Under the pieces are notes generated by a model. That model had not been told where the DNA came from. It did not search any database and saw nothing but the letters and a program-made list of their open reading frames with translations. A stretch of 5,400 nucleotides of DNA from Candidatus Stahliibacteriota bacterium (lineage in GTDB: Bacteria; Hydrothermota; Tepidihabitantia; SM23-42), in NCBI GenBank assembly GCA_030670605.1, contig DAOVBK010000119.1, positions 1 to 5,400 on the forward strand, in the 5' to 3' direction. This document shows positions 1 through 5,400 of the stretch, in pieces (within the stretch, counting starts at the first letter, position 1; each line of letters begins with the position of its first letter). A program made the translations under genes and the position numbers.

Positions 1-581
1 GTATGACACAGGAAGACCTTCTTCGGCTCATCGTGCGGCCTGATTTTTCAACACGGACAGAAGTGACAACGCTGTCTGGCCGCGGTATTGGCCTTGATAT
101 TGTTCAATCAGCAATCGCAAAGCTCGGTGGCCGGCTCCAGATTAGTTCAAAAAAAGATGATTTCACCTGTTTCACATTGGAAGTACCGGTCAGCCTTGCC
201 ACGGTGCGAGCGATGATCATAAGGTTGAATGGACAGCGCTTTGCACTTCCTTTGAGTTATATCCAGGAGACACTGTATGTTTCAGAAGAGTCATTAAAGA
301 CAGTCTTTCACCGAGAGTTGTTTCCGCTGCGCAAGGAGCTCATTCCTGTCGTCAGGCTCGGTGAGCGGCTTGGTTGTGTGCAATCTGAGGGAAGGAAATC
401 TCTTGTTATTGTACACTACGGAGGGAAAAAGCGTGGGTTTCTCGCTGATAGCATTATTGATGAAGATGAGATCGTTGTTAAGAACATGGGTTTGTTGTTC
501 ACTAACCCCGTGTATTCTGGTTGTTCGATATATGCCGATGGGTTACCCATATTGATTCTCGATCCAAGGGGGCTTGAATGA
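1..581 (+). CDS. cheA: Chemotaxis histidine kinase CheA, C-terminal part (5' end outside window)
   Basis: CheA autophosphorylates on a histidine in response to chemoreceptors and passes the phosphate to CheY. Only the last ~192 residues are visible; the first whole codon is at base 3. Visible residues 1-62 are the end of the P4 ATPase domain: the FSTRTEVT segment followed by the G2 nucleotide-lid motif GRGIGLD (about 26-32). Residues ~63-192 are the CheW-like P5 domain, which couples the kinase to CheW and receptors. The protein stops directly after P5, with no C-terminal receiver domain. The ATG at base 3 is almost certainly an internal Met, because the ATPase N and G1 boxes and the P1-P3 domains must lie upstream. 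One oddity is that the usual Gly-Thr of the last ATPase motif reads Phe-Thr (F54-T55 of the visible part). The stop overlaps the cheC start by 4 bases (ATGA). Family assignment is secure; it could be a specialised CheA paralogue of a non-flagellar chemosensory system. Confidence 0.93.
   Translation, partial: MTQEDLLRLIVRPDFSTRTEVTTLSGRGIGLDIVQSAIAKLGGRLQISSKKDDFTCFTLEVPVSLATVRAMIIRLNGQRFALPLSYIQETLYVSEESLKTVFHRELFPLRKELIPVVRLGERLGCVQSEGRKSLVIVHYGGKKRGFLADSIIDEDEIVVKNMGLLFTNPVYSGCSIYADGLPILILDPRGLE
566..572 (+). promoter_or_regulatory. Ribosome binding site of cheC
   Basis: AAGGGGG lies inside the last codons of cheA, 5 bases before the cheC ATG. It supports 578 as the start of cheC and indicates coupled translation with cheA. 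Confidence 0.6.
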
Positions 582-1192
582 TTGACGCTAAACGGTTGTC
601 GCCAGAGCAGCTCGATGCCTTGAGAGAGGTTGCGAACATTGGCAGTGGGCATGCAGCGACTTCTTTGTCCCAGCTCGTACAAGAACGTGTGATGGTGCGT
701 GTACCGAAAGTGATCACCGGTCGTCTTGAGGATGTCGTGATGAAGATCGCGGAACCAAGCGAAATAGTGGTTTCAGTACTTCTCTATTTCCTCGGAGACC
801 TGAGTGGTCGAACACTACTCATCTATCCATATGAGCACGCACAACAGCTGACGTCAATTCTAATGCCGGCAGTGCAGGACAAACGCGAAGAGATTAAGGA
901 ATCGCTTATCAAAGAGGTTTCGAATATCCTCTCATGTTCATATATGAACGCACTTGGAGAGTTACTTGGAGTCTTGATATTACCGTCTGTTCCGGGTATG
1001 ATAGTAGATATGGTTGGTGCAGTACTATCTAGTGTGATGATTGAGTTTGGAAGTGAAAAGGATTTTGTATTCTGTGTTGAAACTGAATTTGATTTCGGCG
1101 AGTCGAAAAATCCTTTAAGCGCTTATTTCTTGTTGTTACCAGACACCAAGAGTCTGGAGACAATTCTGGAAAAATTGAATGTGGCAAAATGA
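578..1192 (+). CDS. cheC: CheY-P phosphatase CheC
   Basis: A cytoplasmic CheC/CheX/FliY-family phosphatase of 204 residues, close to the usual ~205 of CheC. The family dephosphorylates CheY-P and in many species is stimulated by, and sequesters, the receptor deamidase CheD. Both pseudo-symmetric active-site helices are intact and fit the (D/S)xxxExxN-x22-P signature: D13, E17, N20 with P43, and S109, E113, N116 with P139. Two complete sites point to an active CheC rather than a FliY/FliM-type switch protein, which would be longer and carry a SpoA domain. The start is set by the ATGA overlap with cheA and by the AAGGGGG site 5 bases upstream. Its own stop again overlaps the next start in ATGA. 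No cheD is visible nearby; it could be elsewhere, or this CheC may act alone. Together with the cheA end it defines the window as part of a chemosensory operon. Confidence 0.93.
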   Translation: MIDAKRLSPEQLDALREVANIGSGHAATSLSQLVQERVMVRVPKVITGRLEDVVMKIAEPSEIVVSVLLYFLGDLSGRTLLIYPYEHAQQLTSILMPAVQDKREEIKESLIKEVSNILSCSYMNALGELLGVLILPSVPGMIVDMVGAVLSSVMIEFGSEKDFVFCVETEFDFGESKNPLSAYFLLLPDTKSLETILEKLNVAK

Positions 1193-3609
1193 TAACACCG
1201 GAAGAACGTAACATACTAAGAGGTTTTGCTGAGCGGATCCCGCCTGATGATCCAGGAGCTCATAATAATCTTGCGATTGTCTATTACAATAAGGGACTCT
1301 ATGATGATGCGATTGAGGAGTTGGAGAAGGCACTGGAGGTTGACCCAACATTTGTGCTTGCCCGGAACAATCTTGATATCGTCCTCAAAGCAACGGGGCG
1401 TCTGGAGAATCAAGTTGAGCAACTCGCACGCAGCATTGAACATGAGCCATATGATGAAAAAAAGATGTTGAATCTTGCTGACAAATATCGGAAATTGAAC
1501 AGGTATTCGCAGGCGATTCGCTGTTACAAACGCGTGATCGGTGCCAATCCGCACTCGGTGGATGCATTCTTTGGTTTAGGTATTACTTTGAAGCTTCTCG
1601 GCAAGTATGATGATGCACTTGAAGAGGTCAAGCGGGCACTCGAGATACAAAAGTCTGCATACATATACCGTACACTCGGCGAACTATATTTCAACAAAGG
1701 CGTCATTGATCTGGCGATAAAAAATTTCCAGGAAGCGATTTTCCTTGATAATAATCAGGCCGAAACACATTTTCTCCTCGGTTTTGCACTCGGTGAAAAA
1801 GGGAAACTGGAAGAGAGTTTGAAAGAAGTACGAAAGGCAATTGATCTGAACCCAGCACTTGCGCAATTTGAGCCTAATCTTCCGATTAATATTGAGGAGC
1901 ACAAAACACACTGGGAATTCTTGAAAGAACAGTTAGGGGTTCCAATCAGTGAGAAGGAGTATGGTGTTCACTTCAGGCTCGGGATTGCATACCGCAATAA
2001 GGGTCTCTTTCATGAAGCAAAGAGGGAATTCACCGAGTGTCTTACGTATGAAGAGAATAAGCCAGAACTGCATCTTGCACTCGCAGAGATCACTCTGCTA
2101 CTCAATGAGGTTGATGAAGCACTAAGCCATTTGGACCGTATCTCAGAGCAAGATATTTCTGCACTGTATGCCAGCACACGGGGTGTCGTGTGTATTCTAA
2201 AAAACGATTTCGAAACGTCGAGAAAATGGTTGAACAAAGCACTAGAGCTTCAGCATGATTTTGATGCAGTGTTCAATAACCTTGGCGTGTGCGCTCACGC
2301 TCAAGGTGATATGGCAGATGCACTCCAATGGTATCAGAAAGCAATTGCCGCCGGAAATCCTGATGCGTGCTACAATCTGGGTATGTACTATCTGAGAAAA
2401 CAGGACTTCGAGAGTGCGAGCACGTTGTTTGGCGGCGATTCGTCAGATGATTACTTTGGGAGGGCTATTATTCACGCAGAACTCGGGGAGAGTGAAAAGG
2501 CTATTGAGCTGTTCAACAAAGTTATCGCGCTGATGCCAAATCATGCGGGGACCTACTATAATCTTGGATTTGTTTACACAAAACTCGGAAAATTCAAAGA
2601 GGGTCTCGAATATACGAGACGGGGGATTGAACTGGAACCAGCGTACGAAGATAACAAACTTCGTTTGTGCCTTGGTTCAGAGGTTACTGGGTTTGGACCG
2701 TACTATACGAAACGGGGCGAGGAGGGGACTACAGTTACTGCAGAGAAGACTGCTACGGTTGCAGAGGTTGCCGAAGAGACAGAGACAGTACTGCCAGAGC
2801 TCGACCTACCGAGTGCAGCTCAGTATGTTGGACAGGCTGAAGAACACCTAAAGCAAGAGGATTATGAGAGCGCGCTCGCTGCTATTGATCAGGCACGTGC
2901 CATAGATCCCGAGGCTGAACAGACGATCATTCTCAAGTCGCAGATACTTGCGAGAACGGCGAATACGAGTGATGCGATCAACCTTCTCAGGAAATATCTT
3001 GATAGTCATCCAGAGAGTCACAGTGTCAAGGCTGAACTTGCGTATCTCATGGACAGTGCGGGACGCCTTGAGGAGTCAAAGAATATGTACTCATCGCTTC
3101 TCAGCATAGATAGCGAGCATGTTGGATGGTTGGCACATATCGCTGATATTTCCTACCGCCTCGGTCAGCTCGATGAAGCGCTAACCTTTTACAACAGACT
3201 GTATGAACGTGATGAGGAAAATCTTGCGGCGAATCTTGGGTTCTTGAAGATATGCATCAAGAACAAGAATCTGAGTAAGGCGACCTCCTATGTTAGATTT
3301 TTGAAGGAGAAGCACCCTGACAATTATGAATTTAATTTCCTCGCTGGCTTGTATCATATGGACAAGGGTGAACGCGATGATGCGGTAGCATATTTCAAGA
3401 AGGCGATAGATATAGATTCATCGAAATCCAACCCGTACTATCATTACGGACTGCTACAAATTCAGCAGGGTGATTTCGAAGGCGCGTGCAGCAATTGGAA
3501 AAAGGCGCTTCTCTTGAGTCCGGATGAGGAACTCGTGAAAAAGATACGGCACTGTTTGAGGATTACAGTTGAACTTTCTGAGTTTATCAAAAATGAGTCG
3601 TCACCATAA
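1189..3609 (+). CDS. Large tetratricopeptide-repeat (TPR) protein, 806 aa
   Basis: A soluble, probably cytoplasmic scaffold made almost wholly of TPR helix pairs; I see no signal peptide, membrane segment or catalytic motif. About 20 units of ~34 residues can be counted, with typical features such as G-L-Y-D-D-A at 36-41 and unit-ending D-P or N-P. Units 1-6 span ~21-222. A non-TPR insert rich in Pro, His and Trp spans ~223-257. Units 7-13 span ~258-484. A Thr/Glu/Val-rich linker follows at ~498-540, then units 14-20 at ~541-779 and a short C-terminal cap. So there are two superhelical arrays joined by a flexible hinge. TPR arrays bind partner proteins; the partner is not evident here, but co-translation with cheC and with two roadblock/LC7 genes suggests a chemosensory or motility complex. 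The start is the ATG of an ATGA overlap with cheC. No good Shine-Dalgarno lies just upstream, so initiation probably depends on ribosomes finishing cheC. The exact function is unknown. Confidence 0.88.
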   Translation: MITPEERNILRGFAERIPPDDPGAHNNLAIVYYNKGLYDDAIEELEKALEVDPTFVLARNNLDIVLKATGRLENQVEQLARSIEHEPYDEKKMLNLADKYRKLNRYSQAIRCYKRVIGANPHSVDAFFGLGITLKLLGKYDDALEEVKRALEIQKSAYIYRTLGELYFNKGVIDLAIKNFQEAIFLDNNQAETHFLLGFALGEKGKLEESLKEVRKAIDLNPALAQFEPNLPINIEEHKTHWEFLKEQLGVPISEKEYGVHFRLGIAYRNKGLFHEAKREFTECLTYEENKPELHLALAEITLLLNEVDEALSHLDRISEQDISALYASTRGVVCILKNDFETSRKWLNKALELQHDFDAVFNNLGVCAHAQGDMADALQWYQKAIAAGNPDACYNLGMYYLRKQDFESASTLFGGDSSDDYFGRAIIHAELGESEKAIELFNKVIALMPNHAGTYYNLGFVYTKLGKFKEGLEYTRRGIELEPAYEDNKLRLCLGSEVTGFGPYYTKRGEEGTTVTAEKTATVAEVAEETETVLPELDLPSAAQYVGQAEEHLKQEDYESALAAIDQARAIDPEAEQTIILKSQILARTANTSDAINLLRKYLDSHPESHSVKAELAYLMDSAGRLEESKNMYSSLLSIDSEHVGWLAHIADISYRLGQLDEALTFYNRLYERDEENLAANLGFLKICIKNKNLSKATSYVRFLKEKHPDNYEFNFLAGLYHMDKGERDDAVAYFKKAIDIDSSKSNPYYHYGLLQIQQGDFEGACSNWKKALLLSPDEELVKKIRHCLRITVELSEFIKNESSP
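2680..2823 (+). other. Low-complexity hinge between the two TPR arrays
   Basis: Codons ~498-545 of the TPR gene break the 34-residue periodicity. They encode a stretch dominated by Thr, Glu, Val and Ala, such as TAEKTATVAEVAEETETV, flanked by recognisable TPR units. It is likely a flexible tether separating a 13-unit from a 7-unit superhelix. It could also mark the join of two formerly separate TPR genes. Confidence 0.6.
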
Positions 3610-3614
3610 GGAGG
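3608..3614 (+). promoter_or_regulatory. Strong ribosome binding site overlapping the preceding stop codon
   Basis: AAGGAGG is a near-perfect anti-16S match, 7 bases before the ATG at 3622. Its first two bases are the end of the TAA stop (3607-3609) of the TPR gene. This fixes the start of the next gene and keeps it in the operon, while allowing strong independent initiation. Confidence 0.85.
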
Positions 3615-3621
3615 TTCTATT

Positions 3622-4626
3622 ATGTCCGATGAACTGACCATTGATTCAGGAGCACTGATTTTCGCGACGCTGGCGGATGTCTATCTTTCATCGGGGATGA
3701 TTGACGAATCGATTTCAATACTCAAGGACGGATTATCGCGTAATCCGACATATACACTTGCCAAAGTCATTCTCGGACGTGCATACTACATGAAAGGTGA
3801 TATTGATGAATCCCTGAAAATTCTTGAGGAAGCGTATGAAAAGGCGAACCAAAGTGAGAGTGCAAATTTGTATCTTGGACATTGCTACAAGCAGCGCGCA
3901 GATATGGAGAAAGCAGTCAGTTACTATGAGGCAGTATTGAAGCTCAATCCAGATAATACAGAGGCACGAAAAGAGCTCGAGACGCTGAAACCCGAGGCGC
4001 CAAAGGAAGAAATCGCAGTTGAGAAGCCAGAACCTGTTGTAGAACCAGTACCGGAGCCGGTTACAGAAGAGGTTCCTTCGGAGCCTGTGACTGAACCGGA
4101 GAAAGCAGTCCCTGCAGAACCAGCAGTGGCAGAAGAGAAGGTTGAGCTTCCAGAGAGAGCACCAGAACCAGCCGAAATGATATCTGAAGAAGAAGCAGCA
4201 GAACCGACGGCGGCCGTTGAGGAAGTCGTACGTCCTGAGGAGGTTCACGAGGAGACAGCGCCGGCACTTCCGCTCGAGACGCTCGATGAGCCAATCAAGA
4301 GATTGCTGAGCATCGGTACGGTGCAGGGTGCCTTCATTTGCTCGAAGGACGGTCTGCTTATACAAGACTATTGTGAGAATCGGCGCGATGTTGAAGAGAT
4401 GAGTGCGTTGATCGCCGCAATCCACAACGAGGCAGAACAATCGTCGCAGTTCTTAAAAGCGGGAGATGTAGAGAAATTCATTATTGAAAAAGGAGATGAG
4501 ACGATCTGCGTTCTGGTCACTGTTGAATCGCTGTTTACCGTTATTACTGAGCCCGAGGCAAAGCCAGGCCTTGTCTTTGTCTATGCTCGGAAAATCATTG
4601 ATGAAATCAAGGAGATACTGGGATGA
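3622..4626 (+). CDS. TPR - Pro/Glu-rich linker - roadblock/LC7 domain protein, 334 aa
   Basis: Three parts can be read. Residues ~11-110 form three TPR units (for example YYMKGDIDESLKILEEA and CYKQRADMEKAVSYYEAVLKLNP region). Residues ~124-218 form a long Pro/Glu/Val/Ala linker with repeated EPV and PEP steps, probably extended and highly acidic. Residues ~219-334 form a roadblock/LC7 domain: an opening helix (DEPIKRLLS), the GAFICSKDGLLIQDY strand-turn-strand typical of the fold, a central helix (VEEMSALIAAIHNEAEQ) and the closing strands and helix. Roadblock/LC7 proteins such as MglB form dimers that bind or stimulate Ras-like GTPases, or act as scaffolds. By analogy, this protein may tether an LC7 dimer to the TPR assembly. 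There is no signal peptide or membrane segment, so a cytoplasmic location is likely. The start is fixed by the AAGGAGG site. The stop overlaps a small ORF in ATGA. Domain calls are confident; the biological role is inferred. Confidence 0.88.
   Translation: MSDELTIDSGALIFATLADVYLSSGMIDESISILKDGLSRNPTYTLAKVILGRAYYMKGDIDESLKILEEAYEKANQSESANLYLGHCYKQRADMEKAVSYYEAVLKLNPDNTEARKELETLKPEAPKEEIAVEKPEPVVEPVPEPVTEEVPSEPVTEPEKAVPAEPAVAEEKVELPERAPEPAEMISEEEAAEPTAAVEEVVRPEEVHEETAPALPLETLDEPIKRLLSIGTVQGAFICSKDGLLIQDYCENRRDVEEMSALIAAIHNEAEQSSQFLKAGDVEKFIIEKGDETICVLVTVESLFTVITEPEAKPGLVFVYARKIIDEIKEILG
3991..4275 (+). repeat. Pro/Glu-rich low-complexity linker (degenerate EP/PEP repeats)
   Basis: Codons ~124-218 of the TPR-LC7 gene are made almost entirely of Glu, Pro, Val and Ala, with recurring units such as EPVPEPVTEE and EPVTEPEKAVPAEPA. 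The bases show matching degenerate repeats of cca-gaa and gag-cct type. The stretch is expected to be an extended acidic spacer between the TPR and roadblock domains. It also creates a long antisense open frame that is not a gene. Confidence 0.75.
4609..4614 (+). promoter_or_regulatory. Ribosome binding site of the 34-codon small ORF
   Basis: AAGGAG lies in the last codons of the TPR-LC7 gene, 8 bases before the ATG at 4623. Its quality and spacing match those of the accepted genes, and it is the main reason to treat the small ORF as translated. Confidence 0.65.
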
Positions 4627-4727
4627 ATCAATCCCCTGAAGTGCAACAAGAAAACGTGCAAGACAAGGTTATGAGAAATCCGGTTGTGTATGTGAACAGT
4701 TTGTTAGAAAGGGGAGGGGCTCAATGA
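4623..4727 (+). CDS. Small ORF, 34 aa, overlapping both neighbours by ATGA
   Basis: I do not recognise this protein. It begins MNQSPEVQQENV and ends NSLLERGGAQ. The N-terminal half is polar and Gln/Glu-rich; the second half (VMRNPVVYVNSLLERGG) is more hydrophobic and could form one amphipathic helix. It has no cysteines, signal peptide or convincing membrane segment. Three observations support translation. The start shares ATGA with the stop of the TPR-LC7 gene. AAGGAG sits 8 bases upstream. The stop shares ATGA with the start of the next roadblock gene, whose own Shine-Dalgarno encodes the Arg-Gly-Gly of this ORF. It would fill what is otherwise a 97-base gap in a run with almost no gaps. 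It may be a small partner of the LC7 proteins, or only a translated coupler that carries ribosomes to the next start. Confidence 0.6.
   Translation: MNQSPEVQQENVQDKVMRNPVVYVNSLLERGGAQ
4711..4719 (+). promoter_or_regulatory. Purine-rich ribosome binding site of the stand-alone LC7 gene
   Basis: GGGGAGGGG ends 4 bases before the ATG at 4724, and its GGAG core ends 7 bases before it. Reading upstream in that frame there is no ATG, GTG or TTG before the stop at 4637-4639, so 4724 is the only plausible start. Confidence 0.75.
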
Positions 4728-5026
4728 AACTGGAAGAGATCACACGGATTCCACGGGTGCTCGGTGCTGGGTTAGCCACAGATGATGGTTTCATTGTTGA
4801 GAGTCAATTCACAGTTGGTTATGATGCAGAGAAGTCAGCAGCGATGGCTGCGCAGATTATACGCGTCACTATGCAAAGCCTCACGACGAAAAATGCTTCC
4901 GTGGTTTTATACACGCGCAATAGCGTGTTCTTCATCAAGAAAGTAGAAGAAGGTGTTTTCTTCGTCATTTGTCAGCGCGACGCAAATCTTGGGCTCATTA
5001 AGATCAAAGTTGATAGAATAACCTAG
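4724..5026 (+). CDS. Stand-alone roadblock/LC7 domain protein, 100 aa
   Basis: A single-domain, cytoplasmic roadblock/LC7 protein of the usual ~100-120 residue size. It begins with a short helix (LEEITRIPRV), followed by the characteristic GAGLATDDGFIVES strand-turn-strand. A central helix (EKSAAMAAQIIRVTMQSL) follows, then strands ASVVLYTR, SVFFIKKV and GVFFVICQ and a C-terminal segment ending KVDRIT. Family members such as MglB form homo- or heterodimers that regulate or scaffold Ras-like GTPases (MglA); no GTPase gene is visible here. It sits right after a gene carrying another LC7 domain, so the two may form a heterodimer, but this is inference. The start is fixed by the GGGGAGGGG site and the lack of any upstream start. 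It overlaps the small ORF in ATGA. About 56 bases separate it from pcm. Confidence 0.87.
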   Translation: MKLEEITRIPRVLGAGLATDDGFIVESQFTVGYDAEKSAAMAAQIIRVTMQSLTTKNASVVLYTRNSVFFIKKVEEGVFFVICQRDANLGLIKIKVDRIT

Positions 5027-5051
5027 AGCCGTTTGTCTTGCAGAGAACACA

Positions 5052-5072
5052 CGCCGTCATTGTCGTACGGCG
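5052..5072 (+). other. Small hairpin in the LC7-pcm gap
   Basis: CGCCGT (5052-5057) pairs with ACGGCG (5067-5072) around a 9-base loop. No T-run follows, so it does not look like an intrinsic terminator. The 3' arm reaches the first base of the GAGG ribosome site of pcm (5072-5075), so it might modulate pcm translation or mRNA processing. A 6-bp stem can also arise by chance. Confidence 0.3.
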
Positions 5073-5082
5073 AGGCTTCGAT

Positions 5083-5400
5083 ATGATACCCGCAAGAGCT
5101 ATTATTCCCATCGTCACAGCGATCGCGTTTTGTAGCTGTGCGAAACAGCATCAAAGTCCATCATGGTCTGATATCAAACGTAAAGAAATGGTGGCACAGC
5201 AGATTGTTAGCCGTGGAATCACTGATGAGTGTGTGATAGATGCAATGCTTGCTGTAGAACGCCACAAGTTCGTTCCTGACCAATATGAAAAGTTCGCGTA
5301 TGATGATTATCCATTGCCAATTGGCGAAGGTCAGACCATTTCGCAACCATACATCGTCGCGCTGATGACTGAGCTCGTGAACCTGCGTCAGGCAGATAGG
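5083..5400 (+). CDS. pcm: Protein-L-isoaspartate O-methyltransferase with export signal, N-terminal part (3' end outside window)
   Basis: Pcm uses S-adenosylmethionine to methylate abnormal L-isoaspartyl residues, starting repair of aged proteins. The first 106 codons are visible and open to the window edge. Residues 36-106 carry the N-terminal family hallmarks: MVAQQIVSRGI, the DAMLAVERHKFVP block (53-65; family norm is V-P-R-H, here V-E-R-H), AYDDYPLPIG and GQTISQPYIVALMTEL (83-98). The SAM-binding core lies beyond the window. Unlike classical cytosolic Pcm, it has an extra ~35 residues: one Arg, a hydrophobic stretch (AIIPIVTAIAF) and Cys17-Ser-Cys19, which resembles a lipobox with Cys19 as the lipidated residue, although Phe at -3 is not canonical. 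This suggests a periplasmic or membrane-anchored form. The start is the ATG at 5083 with GAGG 7 bases upstream. The ATG of Met36 would give a classical cytosolic protein but has no ribosome site. An in-frame TTG at 5038 is less likely. Confidence 0.88.
   Translation, partial: MIPARAIIPIVTAIAFCSCAKQHQSPSWSDIKRKEMVAQQIVSRGITDECVIDAMLAVERHKFVPDQYEKFAYDDYPLPIGEGQTISQPYIVALMTELVNLRQADR

Noticed and set aside
3..5. ATG at base 3 as the true start of cheA
   Set aside because: The protein would begin in the middle of the ATPase domain, just before the G2 motif, without N or G1 boxes. The gene clearly enters from the left.
2543..2851. 102-codon plus-strand frame inside the TPR gene
   Set aside because: It is out of frame with well-formed TPR units; its product is Arg/Leu/Gln-rich with no recognisable domain and no ribosome site of its own.
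3733..4440. Long antisense open frame of 235 codons
   Set aside because: It lies opposite the TPR-LC7 gene and is open because the Glu/Pro-rich linker has few codons that give stops on the other strand. Its translation is an improbable mix of Arg, Phe, Leu and Cys with no domain, and the sense strand has clear domains and a strong ribosome site.
4623..4723. The gap before the stand-alone LC7 gene as an N-terminal extension of that gene
   Set aside because: The LC7 frame has no ATG, GTG or TTG between 4724 and its upstream stop at 4637-4639, so it cannot be extended; the coding potential there is in a different frame.
5052..5072. Hairpin as a Rho-independent terminator after the LC7 gene
   Set aside because: No run of T follows the stem; the next bases are aggcttcgat, leading directly to the pcm start.
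5038..5082. In-frame TTG at 5038 as the pcm start
   Set aside because: It would put 15 extra residues, including two Arg, before the hydrophobic signal, with no clear ribosome site, whereas the ATG at 5083 has GAGG at 7 bases.
5161..5346. Antisense 61-codon frame opposite pcm
   Set aside because: The plus strand encodes conserved Pcm motifs across the same bases; the antisense product has no recognisable features.

Overview
The window is one densely packed, plus-strand gene run from a bacterial genome (GC in the mid-40s per cent by eye). In order it holds the 3' end of a chemotaxis histidine kinase (cheA), a full-length CheY-P phosphatase (cheC), an 806-residue TPR protein, a TPR-linker-roadblock/LC7 protein, an unlisted 34-codon small ORF, a stand-alone roadblock/LC7 protein, and the 5' part of a protein-L-isoaspartate methyltransferase (pcm) that appears to carry an export/lipoprotein signal. 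No tRNA, rRNA, mobile element, CRISPR array, or clear promoter or terminator was found. There is no gene-free stretch longer than about 56 bases.

The genes look like a single transcription unit. cheA/cheC, cheC/TPR, TPR-LC7/small ORF and small ORF/LC7 are all joined by 4-base ATGA stop-start overlaps. The TPR stop codon lies inside the Shine-Dalgarno of the next gene. The first real gap is the 56 bases before pcm, which holds a small hairpin.

Functionally, cheA and cheC mark a chemosensory phosphorelay: the kinase phosphorylates a CheY-type regulator and CheC removes the phosphate. The downstream TPR and roadblock/LC7 genes are of the kind that, in MglA/MglB systems, scaffold or regulate small Ras-like GTPases controlling polarity and motility. 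No GTPase gene is in the window. My inference is that the operon connects a chemosensory kinase to a TPR/LC7 scaffold, possibly for pilus or gliding motility or for polarity. This rests on gene order and domain content only.

The organism cannot be named from this sequence. Abundant TPR proteins, roadblock/LC7 domains, bacterial Shine-Dalgarno sites and a probable lipoprotein-type Pcm suggest a deep-branching or uncultured bacterium (for example an FCB-like or WOR-3-like lineage), but that is a low-confidence guess.
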